This document shows positions 56,023 to 64,000 of a stretch of 64,000 bases of DNA, piece after piece. The stretch covers positions 1-64,000 of the forward strand of contig REDO01000051.1 of the NCBI GenBank assembly GCA_007693435.1, in the 5' to 3' direction. A program made the translations under genes and the position numbers. The stretch's first letter is position 1. Every line of letters starts with the position of its first letter. Source of the DNA: Salinarimonadaceae bacterium (lineage in GTDB: Bacteria > Pseudomonadota > Alphaproteobacteria > Rhizobiales > Beijerinckiaceae). The notes below the pieces were generated by a model. It was not told the DNA's origin, did not search any database, and saw only the letters and a list, made by a program, of their open reading frames with translations.

Positions 56023-57150
56023 ATGCCCTGGAGTAATCAGAGCGGCGGCGGCGGCGGAGGCCCTTGGGGTCCGCGCGGCAGCGGAGGCGGTGGGCCATGG
56101 GGCTCAGGTCCGCAGGGCGGCGGCGGGCCGACGCCTCCCGATCTTGAGGAAATTCTGCGTCGCGGTCAGGACCGGCTCAAGCACATGGTGCCGGGCGGCG
56201 GATCGATGGGCGGCAAGGGGATCATCCTGATCCTCATCGGCGTGCTCGTCGTATGGCTGCTCACCGGCTTCTACACCGTTCGTCCCAACCAGGTCGGCCT
56301 TAATCTGATCTTCGGCCGCTATATCGGCCAGACCGCGCCCGGCCTGAACTACAATCTGCCCTTTCCGATCGGTCAGGTGATCCGCCCCGACGTGACGCAG
56401 GTCAACCGGATCGAGGTCGGTTATCGTTCGACGCCCACCGGCACGCGTGATGTGCTCGAAGAGAGCCTGATGCTGACTGGCGACGAGAACATCGTCGACA
56501 TCGATTTCGACGTGCAGTGGCAGATTGACCCTGCCCGGGCCGAAGACTTCGTGTTCAACATCCAGAATCCCGAAGGCACGATCAAGGCCGTGGCCGAGAG
56601 CTCCATGCGCGAGGTCATCGGCCGCCGTGAGATCCAGGCGATCCTGACCATCGAGCAGGGCCAGATCATGGAAGAGGTCCAGCGGCTCATGCAGGGCTCG
56701 CTCGACCAATACGGCGCCGGCGCCACCATCCGCGTCGTGCAGCTCCAGGCGGCCGTTCCGCCGGCCCAGGTCCGTCAGGCGTTCTTCGACGTCAACGCCG
56801 CGCAGCAGGATCTCGTGCGCCTACAGAACGAGGCCGAGACCTATGCGAGCCGCGTCGTTCCGGAAGCCCGCGGTCAGGCCGCGCGGATCGTTCAGGAGGC
56901 CGAGGGCTATCGCGAGCGCGCCATCAACGACGCCGAGGGTCAGGCCAGCCGCTTCATCCAGATCTATGATGAGTACGCCAGCGCGCCCGCCGTGACGCGC
57001 GAGCGCCTCTTCCTTGAGACGATGGAGCGCGTTCTCGCGGCGACCGACAAGGTGCTCATTGATCAAAACAACGGCGGCCAAGGTGTCGTGCCTTATCTGC
57101 CGCTGCCTGAAATCCAGGCCCGCAGACAGTCTCAGGGAGCCGAACGATGA
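56023..57150 (+). CDS. hflK: FtsH modulator HflK
   Basis: A 375-residue SPFH/prohibitin-like membrane protein. A Gly/Pro-rich cytoplasmic N-terminus (GGGGGGPWGPRG) precedes one membrane helix (about 66-85) and the band-7 domain. With HflC it forms a large vault around FtsH and limits membrane proteolysis. An SD AGGAGAGG lies upstream. Coupled to hflC by ATGA. Confidence 0.95.
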   Translation: MPWSNQSGGGGGGPWGPRGSGGGGPWGSGPQGGGGPTPPDLEEILRRGQDRLKHMVPGGGSMGGKGIILILIGVLVVWLLTGFYTVRPNQVGLNLIFGRYIGQTAPGLNYNLPFPIGQVIRPDVTQVNRIEVGYRSTPTGTRDVLEESLMLTGDENIVDIDFDVQWQIDPARAEDFVFNIQNPEGTIKAVAESSMREVIGRREIQAILTIEQGQIMEEVQRLMQGSLDQYGAGATIRVVQLQAAVPPAQVRQAFFDVNAAQQDLVRLQNEAETYASRVVPEARGQAARIVQEAEGYRERAINDAEGQASRFIQIYDEYASAPAVTRERLFLETMERVLAATDKVLIDQNNGGQGVVPYLPLPEIQARRQSQGAER

Positions 57151-58121
57151 GAAATCCGGCAATCCGTATGGCCTTGTTGATCATCCTCGGCGTCGCCGGC
57201 CTTATCGCCTACGCGTCGCTCTTCACCGTGCATCAGACGCAGCAGGCCGTGGTCCTGCGCTTCGGCGCGGTTCAGGAGGTGAACACCGATCCCGGCCTGT
57301 ATATGAAGGCGCCGTTCATTGACGTCGTGCTTCCCGTCGAAAAGCGGCTGCTCGACCTTGATATCCCTGCTCAGACGGTTCTTTCGAGCGACCGTCAGAA
57401 TCTCGAGGTCGACGCCTTCGCGCGCTACCGCATCACGAATGCGCTGCGCTTCTACCAGACGGTCAACAATCAGGCGAACGCCAACGCCCGTCTGCAGAGC
57501 TTCGTCAACGCCGCGATGCGTAACGTGCTCGCCAACGCGTCGTTCCCGGAGATCATCCGCACGAGCCGCGTCGAGCTGATGGAGCGTATCGCCGCTACCG
57601 TGAACCGTCAGGCGAGCGATCTCGGGATCGAGGTCGTCGACGTGCGCCTGACCCGCGTCGATCTGCCGACGGCGAACTCCGAGGCGGTGTTCCGCCGGAT
57701 GCAGACCGAACGTGAGCGCGAGGCCGCGGACCTTCGCGCCCAGGGCGCCCAGCGCGCGAACGCCATCCGCGCCCGCGCCGACCGCGATGTCGTCGTGCTT
57801 CTTGCAGAAGCGACACGCACCTCCGAGGAACTGCGCGGCGCCGGCGACGCGGACCGCATCCGCATCCTCGCGGACGCCTACGGCCGTGACCCCGACTTCT
57901 TCGGCTTCTATCGGTCGATGCAGGCCTACGAATTGGCGTTGTCGTCGGAAAACGGGTCACGGACGCAGCTCGTGATCTCGCCGGATTCGGACTTCTTCCG
58001 CTATTTCGCGAGCCCGGCTGGTCGGGACGCGGCGGAGCGTGACCGGCGTCTTCCCGCGCCCTCGCCCGGACCGCTCACCTCTGCGCCGGCGCAGCAGCCG
58101 GCGGGTGTCGCGGCGCAGTAA
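57147..58121 (+). CDS. hflC: FtsH modulator HflC
   Basis: A 324-residue partner of HflK, with an N-terminal membrane helix (about 8-26), the band-7 domain (QQAVVLRFGAVQEV) and a coiled-coil rich in Ala/Arg/Glu (about 190-235). Overlap with hflK is four bases. Confidence 0.95.
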   Translation: MRNPAIRMALLIILGVAGLIAYASLFTVHQTQQAVVLRFGAVQEVNTDPGLYMKAPFIDVVLPVEKRLLDLDIPAQTVLSSDRQNLEVDAFARYRITNALRFYQTVNNQANANARLQSFVNAAMRNVLANASFPEIIRTSRVELMERIAATVNRQASDLGIEVVDVRLTRVDLPTANSEAVFRRMQTEREREAADLRAQGAQRANAIRARADRDVVVLLAEATRTSEELRGAGDADRIRILADAYGRDPDFFGFYRSMQAYELALSSENGSRTQLVISPDSDFFRYFASPAGRDAAERDRRLPAPSPGPLTSAPAQQPAGVAAQ

Positions 58122-58141
58122 GCGCCGCGAACGCCCGCAAT

Positions 58142-58327
58142 ATGTGGGAACTCGTTACAGCCCTCGGCCTCGTTCTCGCGGTCGAGGGCATTCTTTTCGC
58201 CGCTTTTCCGGACGCGACGCGGCGCGCCATGCTCGAGGCCGCCCGATCGCCCCGCGACAGGATACGTATCGTCGGGCTGGCGAGCGCCTTTCTCGGCGTG
58301 GCGATCCTATGGTTTGTGCGGGGTTGA
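58142..58327 (+). CDS. DUF2065 small membrane protein
   Basis: A 61-residue protein with two membrane helices (about 4-20 and 42-59) and the DUF2065 pattern VEGILFAAFPDATRRAM. It commonly lies between hflC and degP; role unknown. Starts 21 bases past hflC. Confidence 0.88.
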   Translation: MWELVTALGLVLAVEGILFAAFPDATRRAMLEAARSPRDRIRIVGLASAFLGVAILWFVRG

Positions 58328-58508
58328 CGCCCGTAGTCGCGGTAGCGTGAGCGGCGTCGCACGATTCCGCCGCCGTTGGCGTCTTGGAGATGCCGTTTTT
58401 CGCCTTATCTCCTAAACTCGACGAGCGACGACGGATTCGGTCGCCGCGCTGCGCTTGCTTGCGCGATCAGGCCGGGACGAATTGACGATGATCGAACAGG
58501 GGAATGAG

Positions 58509-60077
58509 ATGAACGCTTCGCCGAAAAATCACCCGCGCGGATGCATCGGCTCCAGCCCGCGTCTCGGCGCGAGGGTCGCCGCGCTGGCGCTAGCCGCATC
58601 GCTGGCGTTCTCGGGCGCTCCGGCGTTCGCCCAAGGCGGTTCGCCCGCGCTCGCACCCCAGACTGCGCAGGTGCTCACGCCGGTGCCGCGTCCGGGCGCG
58701 CCGGAATCCTTCGCCGATCTCGTCGACCGGGTGATGCCGGCGGTGGTGAACATTGCCGCCGCCACGACGGCGGAGCCGTCCCGGCGCATGCTTCCGCAGC
58801 TCCCGCCCGGCACGCCGTTTGAGGACCTGTTCGAAGAATTCTTCAACCGTCGCGGGCAGGGCGGCGAAGCGCCTCCGCGCCAGCGCCGGTCGAACTCGCT
58901 CGGCTCCGGCTTCGTCATCGATCCGTCGGGCGTGATCATCACGAATAATCACGTCATCGGAGAAGCGGACGACATCGAGGTGATCTGGGCGGACGGGAGG
59001 AGCCTGAAGGCGACCGTCATCGGCAAGGATCCCAAGATCGACATCGCCGTTCTCAAGGTGGAGGTCGACGAGCCGCTGATGGCGGTTCCGCTCGGCGATT
59101 CCGAGGATCTCCGAATCGGCGACTGGGTCGTGGCCATCGGCAATCCGTTCGGACTCGGCGGCTCAGTGACGGCGGGCATCGTCTCCGCCCGGGCGCGCAA
59201 CATCGACACAGGCCCCTACGACAACTTCATCCAGACCGACGCCGCCATCAACCGCGGCAATTCCGGCGGCCCGCTGTTCAACATGCGCGGCGAGGTCGTG
59301 GGCATCAACACGGCGATTCTCTCGCCGACGGGCGGCTCGGTCGGCATCGGCTTTGCGGTCCCCTCGTCGCTCGCGGAACCTGTGATCGCGCAGCTTCGTG
59401 AATTCGGCGAGACTCGCCGCGGCTGGCTCGGCGTGCGCATCCAGAACGTCGATCGCACCACTGCCGAAGCGCTCGGCCTCGACGACGCACGCGGGGCGCT
59501 GGTCGCCGGCGTCGATCCCGAAGGCCCCGCGTTCGCGGCCGGCATCGAGACGGGCGATGTGATCCTGAGATTCGACGGCCAGGTCATCGCCTCCTCGCGC
59601 GACCTTCCCCGAATCGTGGCCGCGACGCCTGTCGGCAAGAGTGTCGATGTGGAGGTCTTCCGGCGCGGCGAATCGGTCAATGTCGAGGTCGAAATCGCTC
59701 TTCTCGTCGAGGAAGGCGGCGCCCGGCCTCCGGCCGATATTCCGACGCAGGACGAACCCGAGGCGACGCGTGAAGTGCTCGGCATGGAGCTTGCGGCGAT
59801 AAGCGACGAAATACGCCAGCGCTTCCGCATTGCTGCGGAGGTCAACGGCGTCGTCGTCACGCAGGTCGATGCGGCCTCCGCCGCAGCCGACCGGCGCATT
59901 CAGGCCGGCGACGTCGTCGTCGAAGTCGGGCAGGAGCCGGTGGCTACCCCTGCGGAGGTCGTCGCGCGACTTGACGCCATTCGTGCGGAGGGGCGGCGCT
60001 CGGCATTGTTCCTGATCTCGAACGCCACGGGCGAGGTGCGTTTCGTCGCGCTTTCGCTGGGCGAGGGCGACCGCTGA
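58509..60077 (+). CDS. degP: DegP/HtrA-type periplasmic serine protease
   Basis: A 522-residue Do-type protease and chaperone. A signal peptide (ending near AFA at about 42) is followed by the trypsin-like domain with His in TNNHVIG, Asp in KIDIAVLKV and Ser in RGNSGGPL, then two PDZ domains. The ATG at 58509 has GGGGA six bases upstream; an ATG at 58488 is possible. It sits with hflK/hflC, all acting on damaged envelope proteins. Confidence 0.95.
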   Translation: MNASPKNHPRGCIGSSPRLGARVAALALAASLAFSGAPAFAQGGSPALAPQTAQVLTPVPRPGAPESFADLVDRVMPAVVNIAAATTAEPSRRMLPQLPPGTPFEDLFEEFFNRRGQGGEAPPRQRRSNSLGSGFVIDPSGVIITNNHVIGEADDIEVIWADGRSLKATVIGKDPKIDIAVLKVEVDEPLMAVPLGDSEDLRIGDWVVAIGNPFGLGGSVTAGIVSARARNIDTGPYDNFIQTDAAINRGNSGGPLFNMRGEVVGINTAILSPTGGSVGIGFAVPSSLAEPVIAQLREFGETRRGWLGVRIQNVDRTTAEALGLDDARGALVAGVDPEGPAFAAGIETGDVILRFDGQVIASSRDLPRIVAATPVGKSVDVEVFRRGESVNVEVEIALLVEEGGARPPADIPTQDEPEATREVLGMELAAISDEIRQRFRIAAEVNGVVVTQVDAASAAADRRIQAGDVVVEVGQEPVATPAEVVARLDAIRAEGRRSALFLISNATGEVRFVALSLGEGDR

Positions 60078-60149
60078 TCCGTACCGATCGGTCAACCGGC
60101 GCGGGGCGGATCTTGCTTTCGCCCGCGCCGGACGCGCAGTATCGCGGCC

Positions 60150-61262
60150 ATGCGGCTGCGAATAGCAACCTTCAACGTCGAGAACCTTCTCTCGCGCAAT
60201 GTCTATGGTCCGCGCGCCCGGCCGCAGACGGGGCCGGCGCTCTCGCTATTCGACTTCGCCGATCCGGCGATGCGGGCGCAGGCGCAGGCTTCGATCGCCG
60301 TCGCGCTCGAGGATGACGACCGGCAGGCGACGGCGCTCGCGATTGCGGAGACGCGCGCAGACATTCTCGCGCTCCAGGAGGTCGAGAACATCGGCGTGCT
60401 CGCGCCGTTCCTCGCCAACTTTGTCCACCCCGTCTCCGATATCCGCTACGCCCATCTGCGCCTCATCCACGGCAATGATCCGCGAGGCGTCGATTGCGCA
60501 TTTGCGGCGCGCAAGGGGCTCGTAGCCGACGATAGCGCGGTGGCGGCGCGCTCGCACCACACCGCCACCTTCGCCGGTCTCGGCGTGTTCGACGAGGAAC
60601 TCGCCGCTTTCGGGATCGGACCCGACGACCGGGTGTTCAACCGCGATTGTCTGGAGGTCGCGATCGATCTCGGCGACCGGGCCCTCACGCTCTTCATCTG
60701 TCATTTCAAGTCGATGGGCTACGGCGCGGACGGCCGGGCGACGACCCGCGCCCTGCGTGAGGCCGAGGCGCGGGCCGTCCGGGAAATCGTTCGCCGCCGC
60801 TTCGGCGACGGCTGGCGCGAGGCGAACTGGATCGTCGCCGGCGACTTCAACGATCACCGTTTCCGCATTCTTCCAGGGGGCGTCGTCGAAGAGACCCTGC
60901 CGAGCGGCGTCGACGCGCTGTTTGAGGATTTCGCGATCGACGCCTGCGCCGCGCTGGCGCCGCTTGAGCGATGGACGTCCTTTCGCCGGTCTTCGCCGGA
61001 CGGCGAGGGCGCGCACGACGAGGGGCATGCGCAACTCGACTACATCCTCCTGTCGCCTGCGCTCGCCCGCGCCAATCCCTCGCCGCATCCGCAGATCGTG
61101 CGCCGGGGGCTCGCCTACAGCGTACCCCTCGATCCCTCTCATCCCGATCGTTCCATCGGTTACCTCGCGACGCGCGCCGACCGGTATCCCCGGATCGGCT
61201 GGCACAGGCCGCAGGCGAGCGATCATTGTCCGCTCGTCGTCGAACTGGACATCCCCGCGTGA
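60150..61262 (+). CDS. Endonuclease/exonuclease/phosphatase family protein
   Basis: A 370-residue EEP-fold metal hydrolase. Core motifs are ATFNVENLL at the start, LQEVEN (metal Glu), ICHFKSMG, VAGDFNDHRF and the final SDHCPLVVEL (catalytic Asp-His). No signal peptide is seen, so it is probably cytoplasmic. The substrate (nucleic acid or phosphoester) is not known. Confidence 0.85.
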   Translation: MRLRIATFNVENLLSRNVYGPRARPQTGPALSLFDFADPAMRAQAQASIAVALEDDDRQATALAIAETRADILALQEVENIGVLAPFLANFVHPVSDIRYAHLRLIHGNDPRGVDCAFAARKGLVADDSAVAARSHHTATFAGLGVFDEELAAFGIGPDDRVFNRDCLEVAIDLGDRALTLFICHFKSMGYGADGRATTRALREAEARAVREIVRRRFGDGWREANWIVAGDFNDHRFRILPGGVVEETLPSGVDALFEDFAIDACAALAPLERWTSFRRSSPDGEGAHDEGHAQLDYILLSPALARANPSPHPQIVRRGLAYSVPLDPSHPDRSIGYLATRADRYPRIGWHRPQASDHCPLVVELDIPA

Positions 61263-61323
61263 CGGGCTGCGCCTGCGCCGCTATCGTCCGCATCCATTTC
61301 GCGCCGCTTTCGGAGAGTATCGA

Positions 61324-62241
61324 ATGTCCCGCCGCTACGTGATTCTCGATGTCTTCACCGACCGCCCGCTCGCCGGCAATCCGCTCGCGGTCGTGCTCGA
61401 TTCGGAGGGGCTGGACACGGATTCGATGCAGGCCATCGCCCGCGAGTTCAACATGTCCGAGACGGTGTTCGTCGCAGAACCCGAATCGCCCCGGCACCGC
61501 GCCCGCATGCGTATTTTCACCCCGGCGCGCGAATTGCCCTTCGCCGGTCATCCGACCGTCGGCGCCGCGGTGCTTCTCGGTCTCGAGGAGGATGCGGCGC
61601 AGGGCGGCGGCGCGGGCGGAGCGGACGCGCAGGCCTTCGGGCTCGAGCAGCGGATCGGCGTCGTCTCCTGCGTCGTCGAGACCGTCGGCGAGGGGCGCGG
61701 GCGGGCGCGGTTCAAGGTTCCGCGCACGCCGGAATACCTTGGCCCTGCGCCTGACTCGGCGAGGCTAGCCTGGGCGCTCGGCCTGCAGCCCGACGATATC
61801 GGTTTCGCGCGCCATGTCCCGTCTCGCCATTCGGCGGGCGTCGCGTTCGACTTCGTGCCCGTCGGCAGCCTCGAAGCCCTGGCCAAGGCGTGGCCCGGCG
61901 TCGGCTTCCCGGAAGTGTTCGAGGGCGACCACCCGGCGGCCTATGTTTACGCCGCGCTGACCGCCGGCGATGGTCAGCGCTTTCGCGCGCGCATGTTCGC
62001 TCCCGGTCTCGGCGTCGCCGAGGATCCGGCGACGGGGTCGGCGGCGGCGGCCTTCGCCGGAATGCTGATGCAGAGCGAACCGCTCGGAGACGGCGTCCAT
62101 GATTTCGTGATCGAGCAGGGCTTCGACATGGGCCGGCCTAGCCTGATCGACCTGCAATTATCGATCGACGGGGGCGCGCTCTCGTCGGTAGAGATCGGCG
62201 GCGGCGCCGTCGTCGTAGCCAGGGGTGAACTGCTTCTCTGA
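61324..62241 (+). CDS. PhzF-family isomerase-like protein
   Basis: A 305-residue protein of the PhzF/diaminopimelate-epimerase fold. The catalytic Glu lies in FNMSETVFV near 43, with LPFAGHPTVG and EDPATGSAAAAF. GGAG precedes the ATG. No phenazine genes are nearby, so the role is unknown, as for most PhzF-like proteins. The reading frame is open far upstream but that part is the previous gene. Confidence 0.9.
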   Translation: MSRRYVILDVFTDRPLAGNPLAVVLDSEGLDTDSMQAIAREFNMSETVFVAEPESPRHRARMRIFTPARELPFAGHPTVGAAVLLGLEEDAAQGGGAGGADAQAFGLEQRIGVVSCVVETVGEGRGRARFKVPRTPEYLGPAPDSARLAWALGLQPDDIGFARHVPSRHSAGVAFDFVPVGSLEALAKAWPGVGFPEVFEGDHPAAYVYAALTAGDGQRFRARMFAPGLGVAEDPATGSAAAAFAGMLMQSEPLGDGVHDFVIEQGFDMGRPSLIDLQLSIDGGALSSVEIGGGAVVVARGELLL

Positions 62242-62249
62242 GCGTTGGG

Positions 62250-62576
62250 TCAGGAAGGGTAGCCGTAGCGGTTCTTCGTGGCGCGCAAGGCCGAAAACGC
62301 CTGCGCCTCGGCGCCGGCGGCGCAGGCGCGGTTGACGGCCGTGAGATCCTCCATCGCCGCGTCATGGACGCGCTGCGCAACCATGCCGTTCGCGAGATCG
62401 CGGCGCAGGAGCTGAGCGAAGGCCTCGATTTGGACGCCACAGGCGGATTGCGTGCCGAAGATCGGCCCCGACGTGGCTGCGGCGCTCGCGGGAGCCTCCC
62501 GCGCGGGCGCAATGCAGCCCGCCAGTATGAGCGCCGCCGTGGCTGCGCCGATCATTCCCCAGGATAGTCTCGCCAT
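62250..62576 (-). CDS. Small lipoprotein of unknown function
   Basis: A 108-residue protein with a lipoprotein signal and lipobox LAGC (Cys21), and two further cysteines at about 46 and 84 that may pair. No family is recognised. It lies 30 bases after the next gene upstream (62607-63437) and may share its transcript. Confidence 0.7.
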   Translation of the reverse strand: MARLSWGMIGAATAALILAGCIAPAREAPASAAATSGPIFGTQSACGVQIEAFAQLLRRDLANGMVAQRVHDAAMEDLTAVNRACAAGAEAQAFSALRATKNRYGYPS

Positions 62577-62606
62577 GATCTCCCCCCTCGGCTTGAAGCG
62601 CCGCCT

Positions 62607-63437
62607 TCAGTCGATGTCGAAAGTCGGCGGCCCCTCGGGGCATTGGAACATATGGAAGACGATGAAGTCGTCCGTAAATTCGCCGAAGACAAGATAGATT
62701 TCGCCCGTCGTCGCGATTTTGACGCGCGCGCCAACCGGTCCCGCCGGCAATGCGCGGGCGAAATGGCGCCACAGCCGCTCGTCCGAGAAGACGGGACCGG
62801 AGCGCAGCATCAGATCGTCATGGGCGTGATCGTAGACCCCGGTGATCACCGCGGCCGGCTCGTTCTGGCCGATGATCCAAGCATTTTCGATCTGCCTGGA
62901 GGCGTCGCGGACCGGCGAAGCGACGACGACCGGATTGCGCGATTCCTCGTAGACCTTGCGAAAGATCGAGACCTTGTCCTCGATCTTGTGACAGACCGAC
63001 AGAAGAAGAATGCGTGGATCGTCCACGTGCATCCGAAGCGGCAGGCAAAGCCGCCCCCAGAGCACGGAATCCTGCGCGAAATCAGCGAATGACTGAATAT
63101 AGCCGATGTCGAACTCGCTCGTGCAGCGGTCGTAGGCCGCCGTCAGCTCCGCCCGGACGCGGGTGCGCAATTCGCTGAGACGCTGCCCCTGCATGGAGAA
63201 GCCCACGCGTTCGCTCAGATATCGCCCGTGATGAAGATACGTATAGTCCGCCTCGCCTTTGAGGAACAGCACCGAGTAATCGGCCAGCTGCGTGTCGGCG
63301 CCCTGCCAGAAATCCGCCAGAACCGGGTCGCGCTCCGCGCGGATCTGCATCCACTTCATCAGCAGCGCGCCAAGAGCGGGGTGGACGACGACATTGGCGA
63401 CGGCCGGCCCAAACCAGCTCCTCACTTCAGCTCCCAT
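62607..63437 (-). CDS. Hypothetical cytoplasmic protein, possibly PAS-like
   Basis: A 276-residue soluble protein that I cannot assign. The middle (about 50-80) has a pattern LADYSVLFLKGEADYTYLHHG that recalls PAS-like sensor folds, but this is weak. The C-terminal 90 residues look like a separate beta-rich domain. No signal peptide or membrane helix. It faces away from leuA across a 366-base gap. Confidence 0.6.
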   Translation of the reverse strand: MGAEVRSWFGPAVANVVVHPALGALLMKWMQIRAERDPVLADFWQGADTQLADYSVLFLKGEADYTYLHHGRYLSERVGFSMQGQRLSELRTRVRAELTAAYDRCTSEFDIGYIQSFADFAQDSVLWGRLCLPLRMHVDDPRILLLSVCHKIEDKVSIFRKVYEESRNPVVVASPVRDASRQIENAWIIGQNEPAAVITGVYDHAHDDLMLRSGPVFSDERLWRHFARALPAGPVGARVKIATTGEIYLVFGEFTDDFIVFHMFQCPEGPPTFDID

Positions 63438-63564
63438 GTCGACCTCTCGATTGAACGCACCGGATCGTAAATCTGTAGCGTGACCCGCACCCGTTTCAAC
63501 CTGTCTCGCTCCCGTTTCGGTCTTGTGCGCTGTTCGTGAAGCGTTTACATGTTGATCGCACTAT

Positions 63565-63580
63565 ACCGGTCAAGACCGGT
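63565..63580. promoter_or_regulatory. Perfect inverted repeat upstream of leuA
   Basis: ACCGGTC (63565-63571), AA, GACCGGT (63574-63580): 7-bp perfect arms with a 2-base centre, about 230 bases before leuA. It could be an operator for leuA or for the divergent gene at 63437; no regulator is identified. Confidence 0.4.
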
Positions 63581-63600
63581 GGAATTATGGGAGACGAGCC

Positions 63601-63705
63601 TTGGCGATCGCCGGCTCACAGCGTGAATTGACGAAGGGCCCCGCTGCGGCGGCGGCGCCTGCACGCGCGCTCCTTCCCGGCCTTCTTCTTCTTATCAGCC
63701 CCTGA
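63601..63705 (+). CDS. Candidate leucine-rich leader peptide of leuA
   Basis: A short frame ending ...[11 protein letters not shown] at TGA (63703-63705), with four consecutive CTT leucine codons (63682-63693). CTT is a rare choice in this GC-rich sequence, so the run stands out. The best start is TTG at 63601 with GGGAG (63589-63593) upstream; TTG at 63628 is possible. The coding Leu run lies just before an alternative stem-loop, as in leu attenuators. Confidence 0.55.
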   Translation: MAIAGSQRELTKGPAAAAAPARALLPGLLLLISP

Positions 63706-63770
63706 GGGCCGTCCGGGCGCGCGCGCCTTGGCCGTCAGGGGATCGACAAGAGCCGGGGCGCAATGCGCCC
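63676..63770 (+). promoter_or_regulatory. Attenuator-like alternative stem-loops before leuA
   Basis: GGCC at 63679-63682 can pair with GGCC at 63707-63710, placing the Leu codons in the loop. The latter can instead pair with GGCC at 63730-63733, extended by CCCCTGA (63699-63705) with TCAGGGG (63735-63741). A further stem GGGCGC/GCGCCC lies at 63756-63770. The mutually exclusive pairings fit ribosome-mediated attenuation; a clear U-tract is lacking. Confidence 0.5.
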
Positions 63771-63803
63771 GTTCACGCCGTATTTCGTTTCGAGGAAACG
63801 CCA

Positions 63804-64000
63804 ATGTCTGCCCATACGCCCTCCAATACGCCCAAGGACCGTGTCCTGATCTTCGACACCACGCTGCGCGACGGCGAGCAATGCCCCGGCGCCACGATGA
63901 CACTGGAGGAGAAGCTCGAGGTCGCCGAACTGCTCGACGCCATGGGTGTCGATATCATCGAGGCCGGGTTCCCGATCGCCTCGAACGGTGATTTCGAAGC
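63804..64000 (+). CDS. leuA: 2-isopropylmalate synthase, 5' part
   Basis: The first 65 codons of LeuA, running off the window. [18 protein letters not shown] holds the metal-binding Asp and substrate Arg of the LeuA/homocitrate-synthase TIM barrel, followed by [13 protein letters not shown]. It condenses acetyl-CoA with 2-oxoisovalerate in leucine synthesis. An AGGAAA-type ribosome site precedes the ATG, and a candidate Leu attenuator lies upstream. Confidence 0.93.
   Translation, partial: MSAHTPSNTPKDRVLIFDTTLRDGEQCPGATMTLEEKLEVAELLDAMGVDIIEAGFPIASNGDFE

Noticed and set aside
63616-63903. Minus-strand frame opposite leuA start
   Set aside because: Lies over the leader and the conserved start of leuA; Arg-rich shadow without family.

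Overview
The window is a GC-rich stretch of an alphaproteobacterial chromosome, most likely from the order Hyphomicrobiales (Rhizobiales). The evidence is a complete Rhodobacter-type gene transfer agent (GTA) cluster, the order argS-SPOR-nagZ-scpA-scpB, the order sspB/thyA/ybjN/folA/hflK/hflC/degP, a permuted two-piece tmRNA, a cold-shock protein with two cold-shock domains, and CtrA-type boxes. A NaChBac-type sodium channel at the left end would fit a saline or alkaline habitat. The species cannot be fixed from the sequence. Gene density is high and almost all genes look intact.

1-15.6 kb: tRNA-Lys; a voltage-gated Na+ channel; an AceE/transketolase-like ThDP enzyme with a PfkB sugar kinase; an AzlC/AzlD exporter; glmU and glmS (UDP-GlcNAc supply); divergent flagellar genes flgE and fliG, with a sigma54-type promoter and a CtrA box between them; bacterioferritin-associated ferredoxin and bacterioferritin; an MFS transporter; a double cold-shock protein with a clear terminator. 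16-33 kb: a Brp/Blh-type (retinal-forming) membrane protein; an RlpA-like lipoprotein; a cytochrome c pair behind a second CtrA box; carA, yqeY, hisI, folE and a NifU-like scaffold; scpB/scpA/nagZ/SPOR/argS; dnaG, rpoD, a YciA-type thioesterase and a Crp/Fnr regulator.

34.3-52.1 kb is a full GTA structural cluster, preceded by a near-consensus promoter (TTGACA-N17-TAGGTT). Its order is small terminase candidate, large terminase, portal, two tiny coupled ORFs, prohead protease, capsid, connector, head closure, tail terminator, tail tube, two tail chaperones, short tape measure, three distal-tail/hub proteins including an NlpC/P60 peptidase, the megatron, and a DUF2793 protein with a very glycine-rich adhesin-like end. 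There is no integrase, repressor or replication module, which argues for a domesticated GTA rather than a prophage. Two features are unusual. A pair of secreted trypsin-like protease genes lies antisense between the capsid and connector genes, and a YdcH-family gene lies antisense between the tape-measure and distal-tail genes.

52.1-64 kb: sspB; a permuted ssrA (tmRNA) encoding the tag ANDNYAMEVRAAA, directly upstream of sspB, whose product is the tag-binding adaptor in related bacteria; a YHS protein with a probable ATA start; thyA, ybjN-like and folA; hflK, hflC, a DUF2065 gene and degP (membrane and periplasmic quality control); an EEP-family hydrolase; a PhzF-like protein; a small lipoprotein; an unidentified protein; and the start of leuA behind a Leu-codon-rich leader peptide and alternative stem-loops that look like a transcription attenuator.
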